A program made the translations under genes and the position numbers. This document shows, piece by piece, positions 24,894 through 33,626 of a DNA stretch of 64,000 nucleotides (its first letter is position 1; each line of letters starts with the position of its first letter). The stretch spans positions 391,244 to 455,243 of the forward strand of contig NZ_JAFKMA010000002.1 in assembly GCF_017304635.1 (NCBI RefSeq), written 5' to 3'. Source of the stretch: Sphingomonas sp. Its GTDB lineage: Bacteria > Pseudomonadota > Alphaproteobacteria > Sphingomonadales > Sphingomonadaceae. A model generated the notes under the pieces. That model ran no database searches, was not told the DNA's origin, and worked only from the letters and a program-made list of their open reading frames with translations.

Positions 24894-25589
24894 ATGACCG
24901 ACACCGCCACTGCCACTGCCGATCAGGGGGAACCGACCGAGCACGTCGCTCTGTCCGACCCCGAGTTCAAGCAACAGCTCGCGCAAGTCATTCCGCACTT
25001 GCGCGCGTTTGGCCGTTCGTTGTCGGGCAGCCGCGATCTGGCCGACGACCTCGTCCAGGAAACGCTGATGAAGGCGTGGGCGGCGCGGCAACGGTTCCAG
25101 GCCGGCACCAACATGCGCGCCTGGACCTTCATCATCCTGCGCAACCTGTATCTCAGCCAGATGCGCCGCGCGCGGTTCAAGGGCGAGTGGGACGATCTCG
25201 TCGCCGACCGCATCCTCGCCGCGCCCGCCAGCCAGGACAAGCATGTCGAACTTGGCGACATGCAGCGCGCGTTGCTGCACCTGCCGCAGCCGCAGCGCGA
25301 GGCGCTGATCCTGGTCGGCGCCGGCGGCTTCGCCTACGAAGAGGCGGCCGATATCTGTCAGGTCGCGGTCGGCACGATCAAGAGCCGCGTCGCGCGCGGT
25401 CGCGTCGCGCTGGAGGGAATCCTGAGCGGCAACGTGCTGGCGTCACGCAATCAGGCGCCGAGCAACCAGGGCCGCACCGCGCTCGACACGATCATGGACG
25501 AGGTCGACGAACTGAGCGGCGATCATCATCCCGCGCCCGACGAAGGCGACGAGGACGAGCGTCACAATGAGGACGATCAGTCGTTCTGA
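24894..25589 (+). CDS. ecfG: General stress ECF sigma factor EcfG
   Basis: 231 residues. Sigma2 region: FGRSLSGSRDLADDLVQETLMKAW and MRAWTFIILRNLYLSQMRR. Sigma4 region: LPQPQREALILVGAGGFAYEEAADICQVAVGTIKSRVARGR. EcfG directs transcription from GGAAC-N16/17-CGTT promoters. ATG 24894 is chosen because GGAG precedes it. An unusually long Asp/Glu/His-rich tail of ~35 residues follows sigma4. The last 13 bp overlap the 3' end of an opposite-strand nepR-like gene. Confidence 0.95.
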   Translation: MTDTATATADQGEPTEHVALSDPEFKQQLAQVIPHLRAFGRSLSGSRDLADDLVQETLMKAWAARQRFQAGTNMRAWTFIILRNLYLSQMRRARFKGEWDDLVADRILAAPASQDKHVELGDMQRALLHLPQPQREALILVGAGGFAYEEAADICQVAVGTIKSRVARGRVALEGILSGNVLASRNQAPSNQGRTALDTIMDEVDELSGDHHPAPDEGDEDERHNEDDQSF

Positions 25590-25750
25590 TCGAGACGAGC
25601 GAGCAGCTTGTCGATGTCCGTGGGCAAAGCCGACGGGCGTGCGAATACCTGACGTAACGCACTGCCGACGCCGTCGCTGTCGCGCGGCCGTCGTGCCACC
25701 TGACGCATCCCCGTCGCACCGGTCGGAATAGGCGAGATGGCTGGACTCAT
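25577..25750 (-). CDS. Second NepR-like anti-sigma factor, convergent with ecfG
   Basis: 57 residues, read on the minus strand from ATG at 25750 to TGA at 25577. After a basic N-terminus the sequence DGVGSALRQVFARPSALPTD then IDKLLARLD follows the NepR pattern (VGSALRxVY...P.P...LLxxL) seen in the neighbouring nepR, so it is a NepR paralogue. It overlaps the ecfG 3' end by 13 bp tail to tail, so its transcript would be antisense to the ecfG end. I see no good EcfG promoter upstream. It probably also binds EcfG, or a related sigma factor; this is inferred. Confidence 0.72.
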   Translation of the reverse strand: MSPAISPIPTGATGMRQVARRPRDSDGVGSALRQVFARPSALPTDIDKLLARLDQND

Positions 25751-25870
25751 GCGGCAAAAACCCGTCCCGCGACGATTTGTTTCTCTTTTGTTGCCGCAGC
25801 TGCGATTAATTTGAATCAGCCCGTAACGATTGGCGGAATACTGTGATTATTATGCTACGCGCCGCCCGCG

Positions 25871-28555
25871 ATGAGTAACGCCGCCGTCTTCGTCGATGCG
25901 ATTGCGCGCGCCCACGCGCACGCGCCGTTCCTGCGGCTCGAACTGGAACGGCAATCGGCGGTCGCGGCAGCGCTGGCGGGCGGGGACGTGCCGGCGCCGG
26001 CCGCGCTCGATCCTGCGGTCGCGATCGGCGTCGCGCTGCGCCGTGCACGGCGGCAGGAAGCGTTGGTGGTGGCGATCGCCGATCTGGCCGGCGCGTTCGA
26101 TCTGACCGCCGTCACGACGCGGCTGACCGCCTTCGCCGACCGCGCGCTCGACGTGGCGATCCGCGCCGCGATCGCCGAGCGCACGCCCGATGCCGAGCCG
26201 CTGGGTTTCACCGCGATCGCGCTCGGCAAACAGGGCAGCGGCGAGCTCAACTATTCATCCGACATCGATCCCATCCTGCTGTTCGATCCGACGACCCTGC
26301 CGTGCCGCCCGCGCGAGGAGCCGGAGGACGCCGCCGTCCGCATCGGCCGCCGCGTCGTCGAACTGCTCCAGGCGCGCGACGGGGAGGGGTACGTGCTCCG
26401 CGTCGACCTGCGGCTGCGCCCGTCGCCCGAGGTCACGCCGATCGTGCTGCCGGTCGATGCCGCGATCTCCTATTACGAATCGCAGGCGTTGCCGTGGGAG
26501 CGCGCGGCTTTCATCCGTGCGCGTGCCGCCGCCGGCGATATTGCGCTCGGCCAGCGCTTTCTCGACGCGATCCGCCCGTTCGTCTGGCGCCGCTCGGTCG
26601 ATTTCGGCGCGGTCGGCGAGATTCGGGCGATCACGCGTCGCATTCGCGACCATCATGCGCAGGGGCAGAGGCTCGGCCCCGGCTTCGACCTGAAGCGCGG
26701 GCATGGCGGCATTCGCGAGATCGAGTTCTTCGCGCAGGTCCATCAGCTCGTCCATGGCGGCCGCGACGCGTCGCTCCGCGCGCCGGCGACGCGTGACGCC
26801 CTGGCGGCACTGGCGGCGGCCGGGTGGATCGGCGCCGACGAAGCGGCGGCGCTGAGCGAGGCCTATATATTCTACCGCACGGTCGAGCATCGGTTGCAGA
26901 TGATCGACGACCGCCAGACGCATTCGCTCCCACGCCAGCCGGACGCGCTCGACAATGCCGCTCAACTGGGCGGGTGGGCCGATGGCGCCGCGCTGATCGC
27001 CGACCTGGCGCCGCGCGTCGCGACGGTGAGCCGGCTCTACGACTCGCTCGATCCGCCCGAAAGCGACGCGCTGTCGGGCGATAACGATGTGCTGGCGGAG
27101 CAATGCGCGCGGCTGGGGTTCGACGACGCGGCGACAGCGGTGCAGCTGATCGAGCGCTGGCGCGGCGGATCGTATCCCGCGCTGCGCAGCCCGGCGGCAC
27201 GGCAGGCGCTGGAGGCCGTACTGCCCGCCCTGGTCGCCGCGCTGGGTCAGGCGCCCGATCCGCGCGCCGCCCTGGTCCGTGCCGATGCGATGCTGTCGCG
27301 GTTGCCGAGTGCGATCAACTTCTTCCGCCTGCTCGAGGCGCGGCCGCCGCTCGCGCAACTGGTCGCGACGATCCTCAGCCATGCGCCGCCGCTCGCCGAC
27401 GCGCTCGGCCGGCGCCCCGAACTTCTCGACGGGCTGATCGACGCCACCGCGTTCGCGCCGGTCGGCAGCGTCGAGGAGCTCGCCGCCGAAATGGCGCGGG
27501 GGGAGGCGCGGGACGATTACCAGTCGCTGCTCGAACGCGCGCGGCGAGTCGTGGGCGAGAAGCGCTTCGCCCTCGGCGCGCAGATGGTCGCGGGCGCGGC
27601 CGATCCGCTGGCGGTGTCGCACGGCTATGCGCGCGTCGCCGACGCCGCGATCGCGGTGCTGGCCGAGGCGACGGTCGCAGAGTTCGCCCGCGCACATGGT
27701 CGCGTACCCGACAGCGAGCTGCTGATCCTGGCGCTCGGCCGGCTTGGCGGCGGAGCATTGACGCAAGCGTCCGATCTCGACCTGATCTACCTGTTCACCG
27801 GCGATTTCGCGGCGGAATCGGACGGCGCGAAACCGCTCGGCGCGGTGCATTACTACAACCGCCTGGCGCAGCGGGTGACGGCGGCGCTGTCGGTGCCGAC
27901 CGCGTCGGGTCCGCTCTACGAGATCGACACGCGGTTGCGGCCATCGGGCGCGCAAGGGCCGCTGGTCGTCTCGCTCGACGGGTTCGCGCGATATCAGCGC
28001 GAGGATGCCTGGACGTGGGAGCATATGGCGCTGACGCGGGCGCGGCCGGTGTTCGGATCGACAGCCGCGCGCGCTGCGGTCGAGACGATCATCGCCGACG
28101 TGCTGACCGCCCCGCGTGATCGTGCCAAGATGATCGCCGACGCGACGTCGATGCGCGTCGACATGGCGACGCACAAGCCGCCGGCCGGCCCGCTCGACGT
28201 CAAGCTGTCGCCCGGCGGGCTGGTCGATCTGGAGTTCGCGGTCCATGTCCTGCAACTGGCGAATGGCGGTGTCGCGCTCGATCCCGATCTCGACCCCGCG
28301 ATTACGATGCTGGCCGAGCGCGATTTGGCGCCGGCCGCGCTGGGCGACGCCTATCGCCTACTGACGCGCGTGCTGGTGCTGCTGCGGCTGGTCGCGCCCG
28401 ACAGCCAGCCGCCGTCGCCGCCGACCCGCGCGCTGATCGTCGCCGCGCTCGGCATCACCGATTGGGACGCGCTGGTTGCGCGGCTCGACGCGACGCGGCA
28501 GGAGGTCGCGACGATGTGGGCAAGCGTGAGCGGAGGATCGCATGGCGGGACTTGA
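25871..28555 (+). CDS. glnE: Bifunctional glutamine-synthetase adenylyltransferase/deadenylase
   Basis: 894 residues; adds AMP to, and removes it from, glutamine synthetase according to nitrogen state. It contains two nucleotidyltransferase domains: the N-terminal de-adenylylation domain with GKQGSGELNYSSDIDPILLF and the C-terminal adenylylation domain with LGRLGGGALTQASDLDLIYL, each with the DxD metal pair, joined by helical regions. It overlaps bcp by 14 bp. Promoter position is uncertain; the upstream gap also holds the start of the opposite-strand nepR-like gene. Confidence 0.95.
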   Translation: MSNAAVFVDAIARAHAHAPFLRLELERQSAVAAALAGGDVPAPAALDPAVAIGVALRRARRQEALVVAIADLAGAFDLTAVTTRLTAFADRALDVAIRAAIAERTPDAEPLGFTAIALGKQGSGELNYSSDIDPILLFDPTTLPCRPREEPEDAAVRIGRRVVELLQARDGEGYVLRVDLRLRPSPEVTPIVLPVDAAISYYESQALPWERAAFIRARAAAGDIALGQRFLDAIRPFVWRRSVDFGAVGEIRAITRRIRDHHAQGQRLGPGFDLKRGHGGIREIEFFAQVHQLVHGGRDASLRAPATRDALAALAAAGWIGADEAAALSEAYIFYRTVEHRLQMIDDRQTHSLPRQPDALDNAAQLGGWADGAALIADLAPRVATVSRLYDSLDPPESDALSGDNDVLAEQCARLGFDDAATAVQLIERWRGGSYPALRSPAARQALEAVLPALVAALGQAPDPRAALVRADAMLSRLPSAINFFRLLEARPPLAQLVATILSHAPPLADALGRRPELLDGLIDATAFAPVGSVEELAAEMARGEARDDYQSLLERARRVVGEKRFALGAQMVAGAADPLAVSHGYARVADAAIAVLAEATVAEFARAHGRVPDSELLILALGRLGGGALTQASDLDLIYLFTGDFAAESDGAKPLGAVHYYNRLAQRVTAALSVPTASGPLYEIDTRLRPSGAQGPLVVSLDGFARYQREDAWTWEHMALTRARPVFGSTAARAAVETIIADVLTAPRDRAKMIADATSMRVDMATHKPPAGPLDVKLSPGGLVDLEFAVHVLQLANGGVALDPDLDPAITMLAERDLAPAALGDAYRLLTRVLVLLRLVAPDSQPPSPPTRALIVAALGITDWDALVARLDATRQEVATMWASVSGGSHGGT

Positions 28556-29006
28556 TGTGGGGGGCGCGCTGCCCGACCTCGAGCTGGCCGGCGCCGACGG
28601 GCCGATCCGGCTGCGCGACTATGTCGGCAAGCCGCTGGTGCTCTATTTCTACCCGAAGGACGACACCGCCGGCTGCACCAGGGAAGCGCAGGAGTTCAGC
28701 GCGGCGGGTGCCGACTTCGCGAAGGCTGGCGCGGCCGTGCTCGGCGTTTCCAAGGACACGCCCGCGAAGCACGCCAAGTTCACCGCGAAATACGACCTGA
28801 CGGTGCCGCTCGCCAGCGACGAACAGGAAGTGATCGAAGCGTTCGGCGCCTGGGTGCCCAAGGTTCTGTACGGGCGTGAATATATTGGCATCGACCGCTC
28901 GACCTGGCTGTTCGACGCGACGGGCGCGCTGGTGCGCATGTGGCGCAAGGTGAAGGTGCCGGGGCATGTCGACCAGGTGCTGGCGGCGGTTCGCGAACTG
29001 GCTTGA
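28542..29006 (+). CDS. bcp: Thiol peroxidase of the BCP/PrxQ family
   Basis: 154 residues, thioredoxin fold. LYFYPKDDTAGCTREAQEF carries the peroxidatic Cys45. Position 50, where many BCPs have the resolving cysteine, is Gln, and no other Cys is present, so this is a 1-Cys member needing an outside thiol. The conserved Arg is in YIGIDRSTWLFD. It reduces hydroperoxides in the cytoplasm. The start lies inside glnE, giving translational coupling. Confidence 0.92.
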   Translation: MAGLDVGGALPDLELAGADGPIRLRDYVGKPLVLYFYPKDDTAGCTREAQEFSAAGADFAKAGAAVLGVSKDTPAKHAKFTAKYDLTVPLASDEQEVIEAFGAWVPKVLYGREYIGIDRSTWLFDATGALVRMWRKVKVPGHVDQVLAAVRELA

Positions 29007-29017
29007 GAGTCCGTTTG

Positions 29018-29043
29018 CGAAACTCGCGAGAGTGCGAGTTTCG
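29018..29043 (+). terminator. Hairpin after bcp
   Basis: Perfect 10-bp stem CGAAACTCGC / GCGAGTTTCG with 6-nt loop, 11 bp beyond the bcp stop. There is no U-run, so termination is only probable; a second, much larger palindrome starts 3 bp later. Confidence 0.5.
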
Positions 29044-29045
29044 AA

Positions 29046-29127
29046 GCGGTGCCGGCCCGCTCCCCCGCCCGACCGCCCAGACATCGTACCCTATGGGCGG
29101 CCGGGCGGGGGAGCGGGCCGGCACCGC
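29046..29127. repeat. Large palindrome (GTGCCGGCCCGCTCCCCC family)
   Basis: Arms 29046-29077 and 29096-29127 are reverse complements over 32 bp with one mismatch, around an 18-bp loop. A lone half-copy (CGGTGCCGGCCCGCTCCCC) lies at 31304-31322 just after erpA. The remaining sequence to 29400 shows no gene and no clear promoter. Confidence 0.88.
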
Positions 29128-29400
29128 AACCGGGCTCCCGAGACTCGGCGGACAAGGCCGAATCGCGCACCGTATTGGACGAAAGCGTCACCCGCATTGC
29201 ATCGTCGTTGACACGCGATTCAACGACTCGCCGCGCGAAGCTGCCGGTCTGACCCGCGATCTTAACCATTAGGGTTGCGCGTCGCGCGGGAGTGGGCAGG
29301 GTCCGGTTCGTGGCATCGGGCGGGTAGAGTGGGCCCCGGTGCAGTATCGAAAAAGCGGGGCCGCCGACTGGTGGTCGTCACCAGGGTTGGCCGGGGACAC

Positions 29401-30588
29401 ATGATTGATCTGACGAGTTTGCGCGGCGCGCTGGCGCGCTTCGGGCAGTTGTTCAAGACGCGCGATTTCATCTTCCATGATGGCCGCGATCTGCGGCGGT
29501 TCTCGATCGCCGGCCGTACGCAGGTCGGGCTGGCCGCGGCGGGCGCCGTGTCGCTGTGTTTCTCCGCTTATGGCGTCGCGCAGGTCGGCTCGCACGCGAT
29601 CGCGCTGACCGGGCTCGCAGGCAAGCCGCTGACCGCCGAAGCGCAGGTCGCGCAGATGGAAACTCAGGTCGCCGACATGCAGGCGAAGATCCAGCAGATC
29701 CGCTATGTCGCCGATGTCCGCGCCAAGCGGATCGAGGCGCGCCAGGCGATGATCGCCGCCGCGCTCGACGGGCAGGGCAAGGTTCAGCCGGTCGCGTACC
29801 AGCCGATCGACCCGACCGCCGCCAAGGTCGCCGCCGCCTATGTCGCGCCGCTGACCAAGGTCGAGCAGGCGCAGGTCGGCTTGGCCGTCCGTGCCCGCGC
29901 CGCGACCGAGCGGCGCTATGCAGTCGCCGTCCAGCGCGCGAAGGCGGTCGGCATCGACCCGCGCCGCTTCATGCCGCGTGGCACCGCGATGGGCGGACCG
30001 CTGATCGCCGCCGATAGTGCGGAGGCGACTGCCGATCTCGCCGCCGATGCGCAGTTCCGCGCGCTGTTCCAGACCTGGAAGAAGCTCGACACGCTCGAAA
30101 ACGGTCTGATCTCGATCCCGTCGGTGCAGCCGGTCGCGAACCTCAGCTTCACCAGCAATTTCGGCATCCGCAGCGATCCGTTCCGCGGCACCGCGGCGTT
30201 CCATCCGGGCGTTGATATCCCCTGCGGCGTTGGCACCGCGGTCTATGCCACCGCCGATGGCGTGGTCGATCGCGCCGAGCGCTTGGGCGGCTACGGCAAT
30301 CTGGTCGAGATCGATCATGGCCGCGGCATCCAGACCCGCTTCGGCCACTTGTCGAAGATCCTGGTCACCGCCGGCGAGCATGTGAAGCGCGGCCAGCTGA
30401 TCGCGCTGTCGGGTTCGACCGGTCGCTCGACCGGCCCGCACCTCCATTACGAGGTCCGCATCGACGGCCGCGCGGTCAACCCGGTGCCGTTCCTGACCAC
30501 CGCCGACTATAGCGTTGCGGTGCGCAGCCCCGACCTGCACGCGGTGCCCGTCAGCAACGGCCCTGCCGCGAGCGACAGCGCCGACTGA
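29401..30588 (+). CDS. Membrane-anchored M23 (LytM-type) peptidase
   Basis: 395 residues. A cytoplasmic N-terminus (~40 aa) and one hydrophobic helix (TQVGLAAAGAVSLCFSAYGVA) are followed by a periplasmic coiled coil (AEAQVAQMETQVADMQAKIQ onward) and a C-terminal M23 domain. The M23 metal and catalytic motifs are HPGVDIPCGVGT and GPHLHYEVRIDG (HLH). It cuts peptidoglycan cross-bridges or acts as an amidase activator; with all visible zinc ligands present, activity is likely. ATG 29401 follows GGGGA. A strong terminator follows at 30613. Confidence 0.9.
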   Translation: MIDLTSLRGALARFGQLFKTRDFIFHDGRDLRRFSIAGRTQVGLAAAGAVSLCFSAYGVAQVGSHAIALTGLAGKPLTAEAQVAQMETQVADMQAKIQQIRYVADVRAKRIEARQAMIAAALDGQGKVQPVAYQPIDPTAAKVAAAYVAPLTKVEQAQVGLAVRARAATERRYAVAVQRAKAVGIDPRRFMPRGTAMGGPLIAADSAEATADLAADAQFRALFQTWKKLDTLENGLISIPSVQPVANLSFTSNFGIRSDPFRGTAAFHPGVDIPCGVGTAVYATADGVVDRAERLGGYGNLVEIDHGRGIQTRFGHLSKILVTAGEHVKRGQLIALSGSTGRSTGPHLHYEVRIDGRAVNPVPFLTTADYSVAVRSPDLHAVPVSNGPAASDSAD

Positions 30589-30612
30589 TCGCGCCACGAG
30601 ATAAGAGAGGAT

Positions 30613-30640
30613 GGGCCGCGCCGGGCGACCGGCGCGGCCC
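30613..30640. terminator. Strong hairpin between the M23 peptidase and Cys-rich genes
   Basis: A perfect 12-bp stem GGGCCGCGCCGG / CCGGCGCGGCCC closed by a GCGA tetraloop, then AATTCGTTTG on the plus strand. It lies between the converging peptidase (+) and small Cys-rich gene (-) and could serve both. Confidence 0.75.
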
Positions 30641-30656
30641 AATTCGTTTGGGGCGC

Positions 30657-30854
30657 TCAATCCTCGCGCGGATGACCTGATCCACCGCAATGACGGCGCA
30701 TCCCGCTAAAATTGGTGCAATCCGAATGCGGACTTTGGTCATTGAGGATGCGAACCTGGACGCAGCCGCAACTCCACCGCTTGATGATCGCCGAGGTCCC
30801 GCAACCATGTCGGCAACCGCAATGCTGATGCCGCTCTTCGAGCAATCTCGCCAT
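30657..30854 (-). CDS. Cys/His-rich 65-aa protein
   Basis: 65 residues, starting MARLLEERHQHCGC, with seven cysteines (12, 14, 18, 29, 31, 46, 56) and six histidines arranged as HQHCGCRHGCG, WSCGC, HSDC and RRHCGGSGH. This suggests zinc or another metal binding, or a redox role. No family recognised. Support for a real gene is the excellent ribosome binding site GGGGAGGGG a few bases before the ATG and the terminator hairpin just downstream. It is divergent from erpA. Confidence 0.6.
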   Translation of the reverse strand: MARLLEERHQHCGCRHGCGTSAIIKRWSCGCVQVRILNDQSPHSDCTNFSGMRRHCGGSGHPRED

Positions 30855-30964
30855 TTTGCCCCTCCCCTTATCCGCAAACTACCATCGCCGAAGCAGCTGG
30901 TGCGGAGCGACGCGTCCATTCTGGGCGGATTGCGATCTGTCGGGCGCGCGCCTATCTCCCCGGC

Positions 30965-31303
30965 ATGGCAACGCTCGCTTCCGACATCGCGCTGACTTCC
31001 GCCGCTGCCAGGCGCGTGGCGTGGATCGCCGAGCGGCAGGGCAAGCCGGCCGTGCTGCGGCTGTCGGTCGAGGGCGGCGGCTGTTCGGGGTTCCAGTACA
31101 AGTTCGGGCTCGCCGACGGGCCGGAGCCGGGCGACGCGATCGCGGAGGTCGATGGCGTGAAGCTGGTGGTCGATGACGTGAGCCTCGACCTGGTGCGCGG
31201 GTGCGCGGTCGATTTCGTCGACAATCTGGGCGGCGCGCATTTCACCGTCGACAATCCCAACGCGGCGTCGGGCTGCGGTTGCGGCACGAGCTTTTCGGTG
31301 TAA
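30965..31303 (+). CDS. erpA: Iron-sulfur cluster carrier (A-type, ErpA/IscA)
   Basis: 112 residues with the three ligand cysteines of A-type carriers: C40 in EGGGCSGFQY and C104/C106 in ASGCGCGTSF. It delivers Fe-S clusters to apo-proteins in the cytoplasm. The absence of isc/suf genes nearby and the sequence style favour ErpA over IscA/SufA, but the assignment within the family is not certain. A half-copy of the GTGCCGGCCC repeat follows directly. Confidence 0.88.
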   Translation: MATLASDIALTSAAARRVAWIAERQGKPAVLRLSVEGGGCSGFQYKFGLADGPEPGDAIAEVDGVKLVVDDVSLDLVRGCAVDFVDNLGGAHFTVDNPNAASGCGCGTSFSV

Positions 31304-31337
31304 CGGTGCCGGCCCGCTCCCCGGCAGGGCACAAAAA

Positions 31338-32108
31338 TTGAAGATCGTCACCTACAACGTCAACGGCATCAAGGCGCGGATCGACCGGCTGGTCGAATAT
31401 CTGACCGAGGCGCAGCCCGACATCGTCTGCCTGCAGGAGCTGAAGTCGCAGGACGACGGCTTTCCGATCGATGCGATCCGCGCGGCGGGCTATGGCGCGG
31501 TATGGCACGGGCAGAAGTCGTGGAACGGCGTCGCGGTGCTGGCCAAGGATGCCGATCCGGTCGAGCGCCAGCGCGGGCTGGCGGGCGATCCCGACGACGA
31601 GCATAGCCGATACCTGGAGTGTGAGGTCGACGGGCTGGTGGTCGGCGCGCTGTATTTGCCCAACGGCAACCCGCAGCCCGGTCCCAAGTTCGACTACAAA
31701 TTGCGCTGGATGCAACGCCTGGCGGACCGCGCGCGCGACCTGCTCGCGGAGGAAAAGCCGGTGGTGCTGGCGGGCGATTACAACGTCATCCCCAACGACG
31801 ACGACACCTATTCGGTGCGCGCGATGCAGGACGATGCGCTGATGCAGCCGGAAAGCCGCGCCGCCTATCGCGCGCTGCTCGCGCAAGGATGGACCGACGC
31901 GCTGCGTACACGGTATCCGAAGGGCGGGGTGTGGACCTTCTGGGATTACCAGGCGAGCGCGTGGCAGCGTGATGCGGGGTTCCGCATCGATCACCTGCTG
32001 CTCAGCCCGCTGGCCGCCGACCGCCTGGTCGATGCCGGCGTCGACAAGGATTATCGCGGGCGCGAGAAGGCGAGCGACCACGCGCCGACCTGGGTGCGGC
32101 TGCGCTGA
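31338..32108 (+). CDS. xth: Exodeoxyribonuclease III
   Basis: 256 residues, endonuclease/exonuclease/phosphatase fold: apurinic-site endonuclease and 3' repair exonuclease. Motifs: MKIVTYNVNGIKAR, IVCLQELK (metal-binding Glu), LYLPNGNPQPGPKFDYKL, LAGDYNVIPNDDD, WTFWDY, FRIDHLLLS and SDHAPTW (catalytic Asp-His). The only start that keeps the conserved N-terminus is a TTG at 31338. Confidence 0.95.
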   Translation: MKIVTYNVNGIKARIDRLVEYLTEAQPDIVCLQELKSQDDGFPIDAIRAAGYGAVWHGQKSWNGVAVLAKDADPVERQRGLAGDPDDEHSRYLECEVDGLVVGALYLPNGNPQPGPKFDYKLRWMQRLADRARDLLAEEKPVVLAGDYNVIPNDDDTYSVRAMQDDALMQPESRAAYRALLAQGWTDALRTRYPKGGVWTFWDYQASAWQRDAGFRIDHLLLSPLAADRLVDAGVDKDYRGREKASDHAPTWVRLR

Positions 32109-32109
32109 C

Positions 32110-32322
32110 GCCGCGACGGCGTTCGACCTCCAGAAGATGCTCCACCGCAAGGGCGAGTTCGAAAACGGGAACCCCGCCGGCCACACCACGCAATCGATCG
32201 CCGCGGTGTCGCTCGCCTTCCTGCCCAAAAAGCGCATGCAGCTCGACGTGCTGGTCGGCGCCGGGCTCAATCACGACACGCCCGACGTCCGCATCGTCAC
32301 CGGTGGCGCGATCCTGTTCTAG
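32110..32322 (+). pseudogene. C-terminal remnant of an outer-membrane beta-barrel gene
   Basis: The frame just after xth reads FDLQKMLHRKGEFENGN, then AAVSLAFLPKKRMQLDVLVG, then LNHDTPDVRIVTGGAILF and stops. The alternating pattern and final aromatic residue are those of the last strands of an outer-membrane beta-barrel (transporter or phenol-degradation MetA-like family). No upstream part exists: the frame runs antisense-like into xth. It therefore looks like a decayed 3' end rather than a working 60-aa gene, though a start at 32137 cannot be excluded. Confidence 0.5.
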
Positions 32323-32328
32323 ACTACG

Positions 32329-33477
32329 CTAGAGCGACTTGCCGTAGATCTGATAGACCTTGTTGACGTGGCTATCGATCGCGTCGGCGATCGCGTTCAT
32401 GCCCTGGTTGTCGTCGAGCACCCAGCCGATCTCGCCGCGCTTGGCGCCGTATTTCTTGATCGACGAGCGGCGGATATATTCGATCATCATGAAGGCGAGC
32501 TGGCTGGCGAGCCGCGACGCCTGCAACTCCTTGACTACGCCCATCAGCGGCACGCGCATCGTATGCACCTTGGGCGCACGCAGCCACCACAGCAACTTCG
32601 CCCAGCCGAATGGCAGCAGATTGCCGTTGAGTGGCTTGATCGCCTCGTTGAGGTCGGGGAGCGTAATCATGAACGCGACCGGCTTGCCGTCGAGTTCGGC
32701 GATGCGGATCAGGTCGTTGAACACGATCGGCTTCAGCTTGACGCCGACGTCCTTGATTTCGGGCGGGGTGAGGGGGACGAAGCCCCAATTGTCCGCCCAG
32801 GCGTCGTTGAGGATCGCCAGGATGATCGCGGCTTCCTGATCGAACTTCGACTTGTCGACCTCGCGGATGCGGATGCGCGGGTTGCGCTCGCCGGCCGCGA
32901 CGATGCGTCCGATCAGCGGCGGAAACTCCTTCGTCACGTCGAGATCGTAGGTCTGTAGCCGCTTGACCGGCTCGTAGCCCGCACGCTCGATCCAGCCGCG
33001 ATATTCGGGCTTGGCATGCCCCATCATGATCGTCGGCGGATGGTCGTATCCTTCGATCAGCAGGCCCGGCTCCTCCCAGATCGACTGCGAGATCGGCCCC
33101 AGCGCGCGCGTCATGCCCTGGTCGCGCAGCCAGCCCTCGGCCGCGGCGAGCAACGCGGTGAAGATATCCTCGCGCTCGGCATCCATCAGGCCCCATTGCC
33201 CCACGCCCGGCCCGAACCCCTTGTCGGCGGGCATGGTCAGCGCCAACGTATCGATATGCGCGGAGATGCGCCCGACGACGCGGCCGTCTTCTTCCGCCAG
33301 GAACAGTTGCGCCTTGGCGTGGCTGTACCAGCCGTTCTTTTCCGGCGTGATGAGCCCCAGCGCTTCGCCCTTCAGCGGCGGCACCCAGTTGGGATCGTTC
33401 TCGTACAGGCGGAAGGGCAAGTCGACGAACTTCTTGCGGTCGGCCTTGCTGTCGATCGGGCGGATGGTAACGGGCAT
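32329..33477 (-). CDS. GNAT-fold N-acetyltransferase-like protein
   Basis: 382 residues of a conserved alphaproteobacterial family with an N-terminal GNAT-like half (VTIRPIDSKADRKKFVDLPF; AEEDGRVVGRISAHID) and a second similar half (NDLIRIAELDGKPVAFMITL). The region around PISQSIWEEPGLLIEGYDHP is typical of the group. Acceptor substrate unknown. It is convergent with xth and divergent from the desaturase gene. Confidence 0.75.
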   Translation of the reverse strand: MPVTIRPIDSKADRKKFVDLPFRLYENDPNWVPPLKGEALGLITPEKNGWYSHAKAQLFLAEEDGRVVGRISAHIDTLALTMPADKGFGPGVGQWGLMDAEREDIFTALLAAAEGWLRDQGMTRALGPISQSIWEEPGLLIEGYDHPPTIMMGHAKPEYRGWIERAGYEPVKRLQTYDLDVTKEFPPLIGRIVAAGERNPRIRIREVDKSKFDQEAAIILAILNDAWADNWGFVPLTPPEIKDVGVKLKPIVFNDLIRIAELDGKPVAFMITLPDLNEAIKPLNGNLLPFGWAKLLWWLRAPKVHTMRVPLMGVVKELQASRLASQLAFMMIEYIRRSSIKKYGAKRGEIGWVLDDNQGMNAIADAIDSHVNKVYQIYGKSL

Positions 33478-33626
33478 CGATCACCTCGTCATGGGGGTCG
33501 CGGCTGGGTAAGCGAGCCTCTGCCCGCCGACAATGGCCGTATTCGGGCAAGCGCAGAAATTCCGATCACTGTGATCGGCCCCCGTTCGTCGTTGGTTTGC
33601 CACCGTTGCGCCACTATATCAGGGCA

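Noticed and set aside
26255-28255. 666-aa minus-strand frame opposite glnE
   Set aside because: Shadow of glnE; Arg/Asp-rich without any domain.
29007-29270. GC-rich direct and inverted repeats considered as a CRISPR array
   Set aside because: Only one palindrome and one half-copy exist; there are no regularly spaced units or spacers, and no cas genes anywhere in the window.
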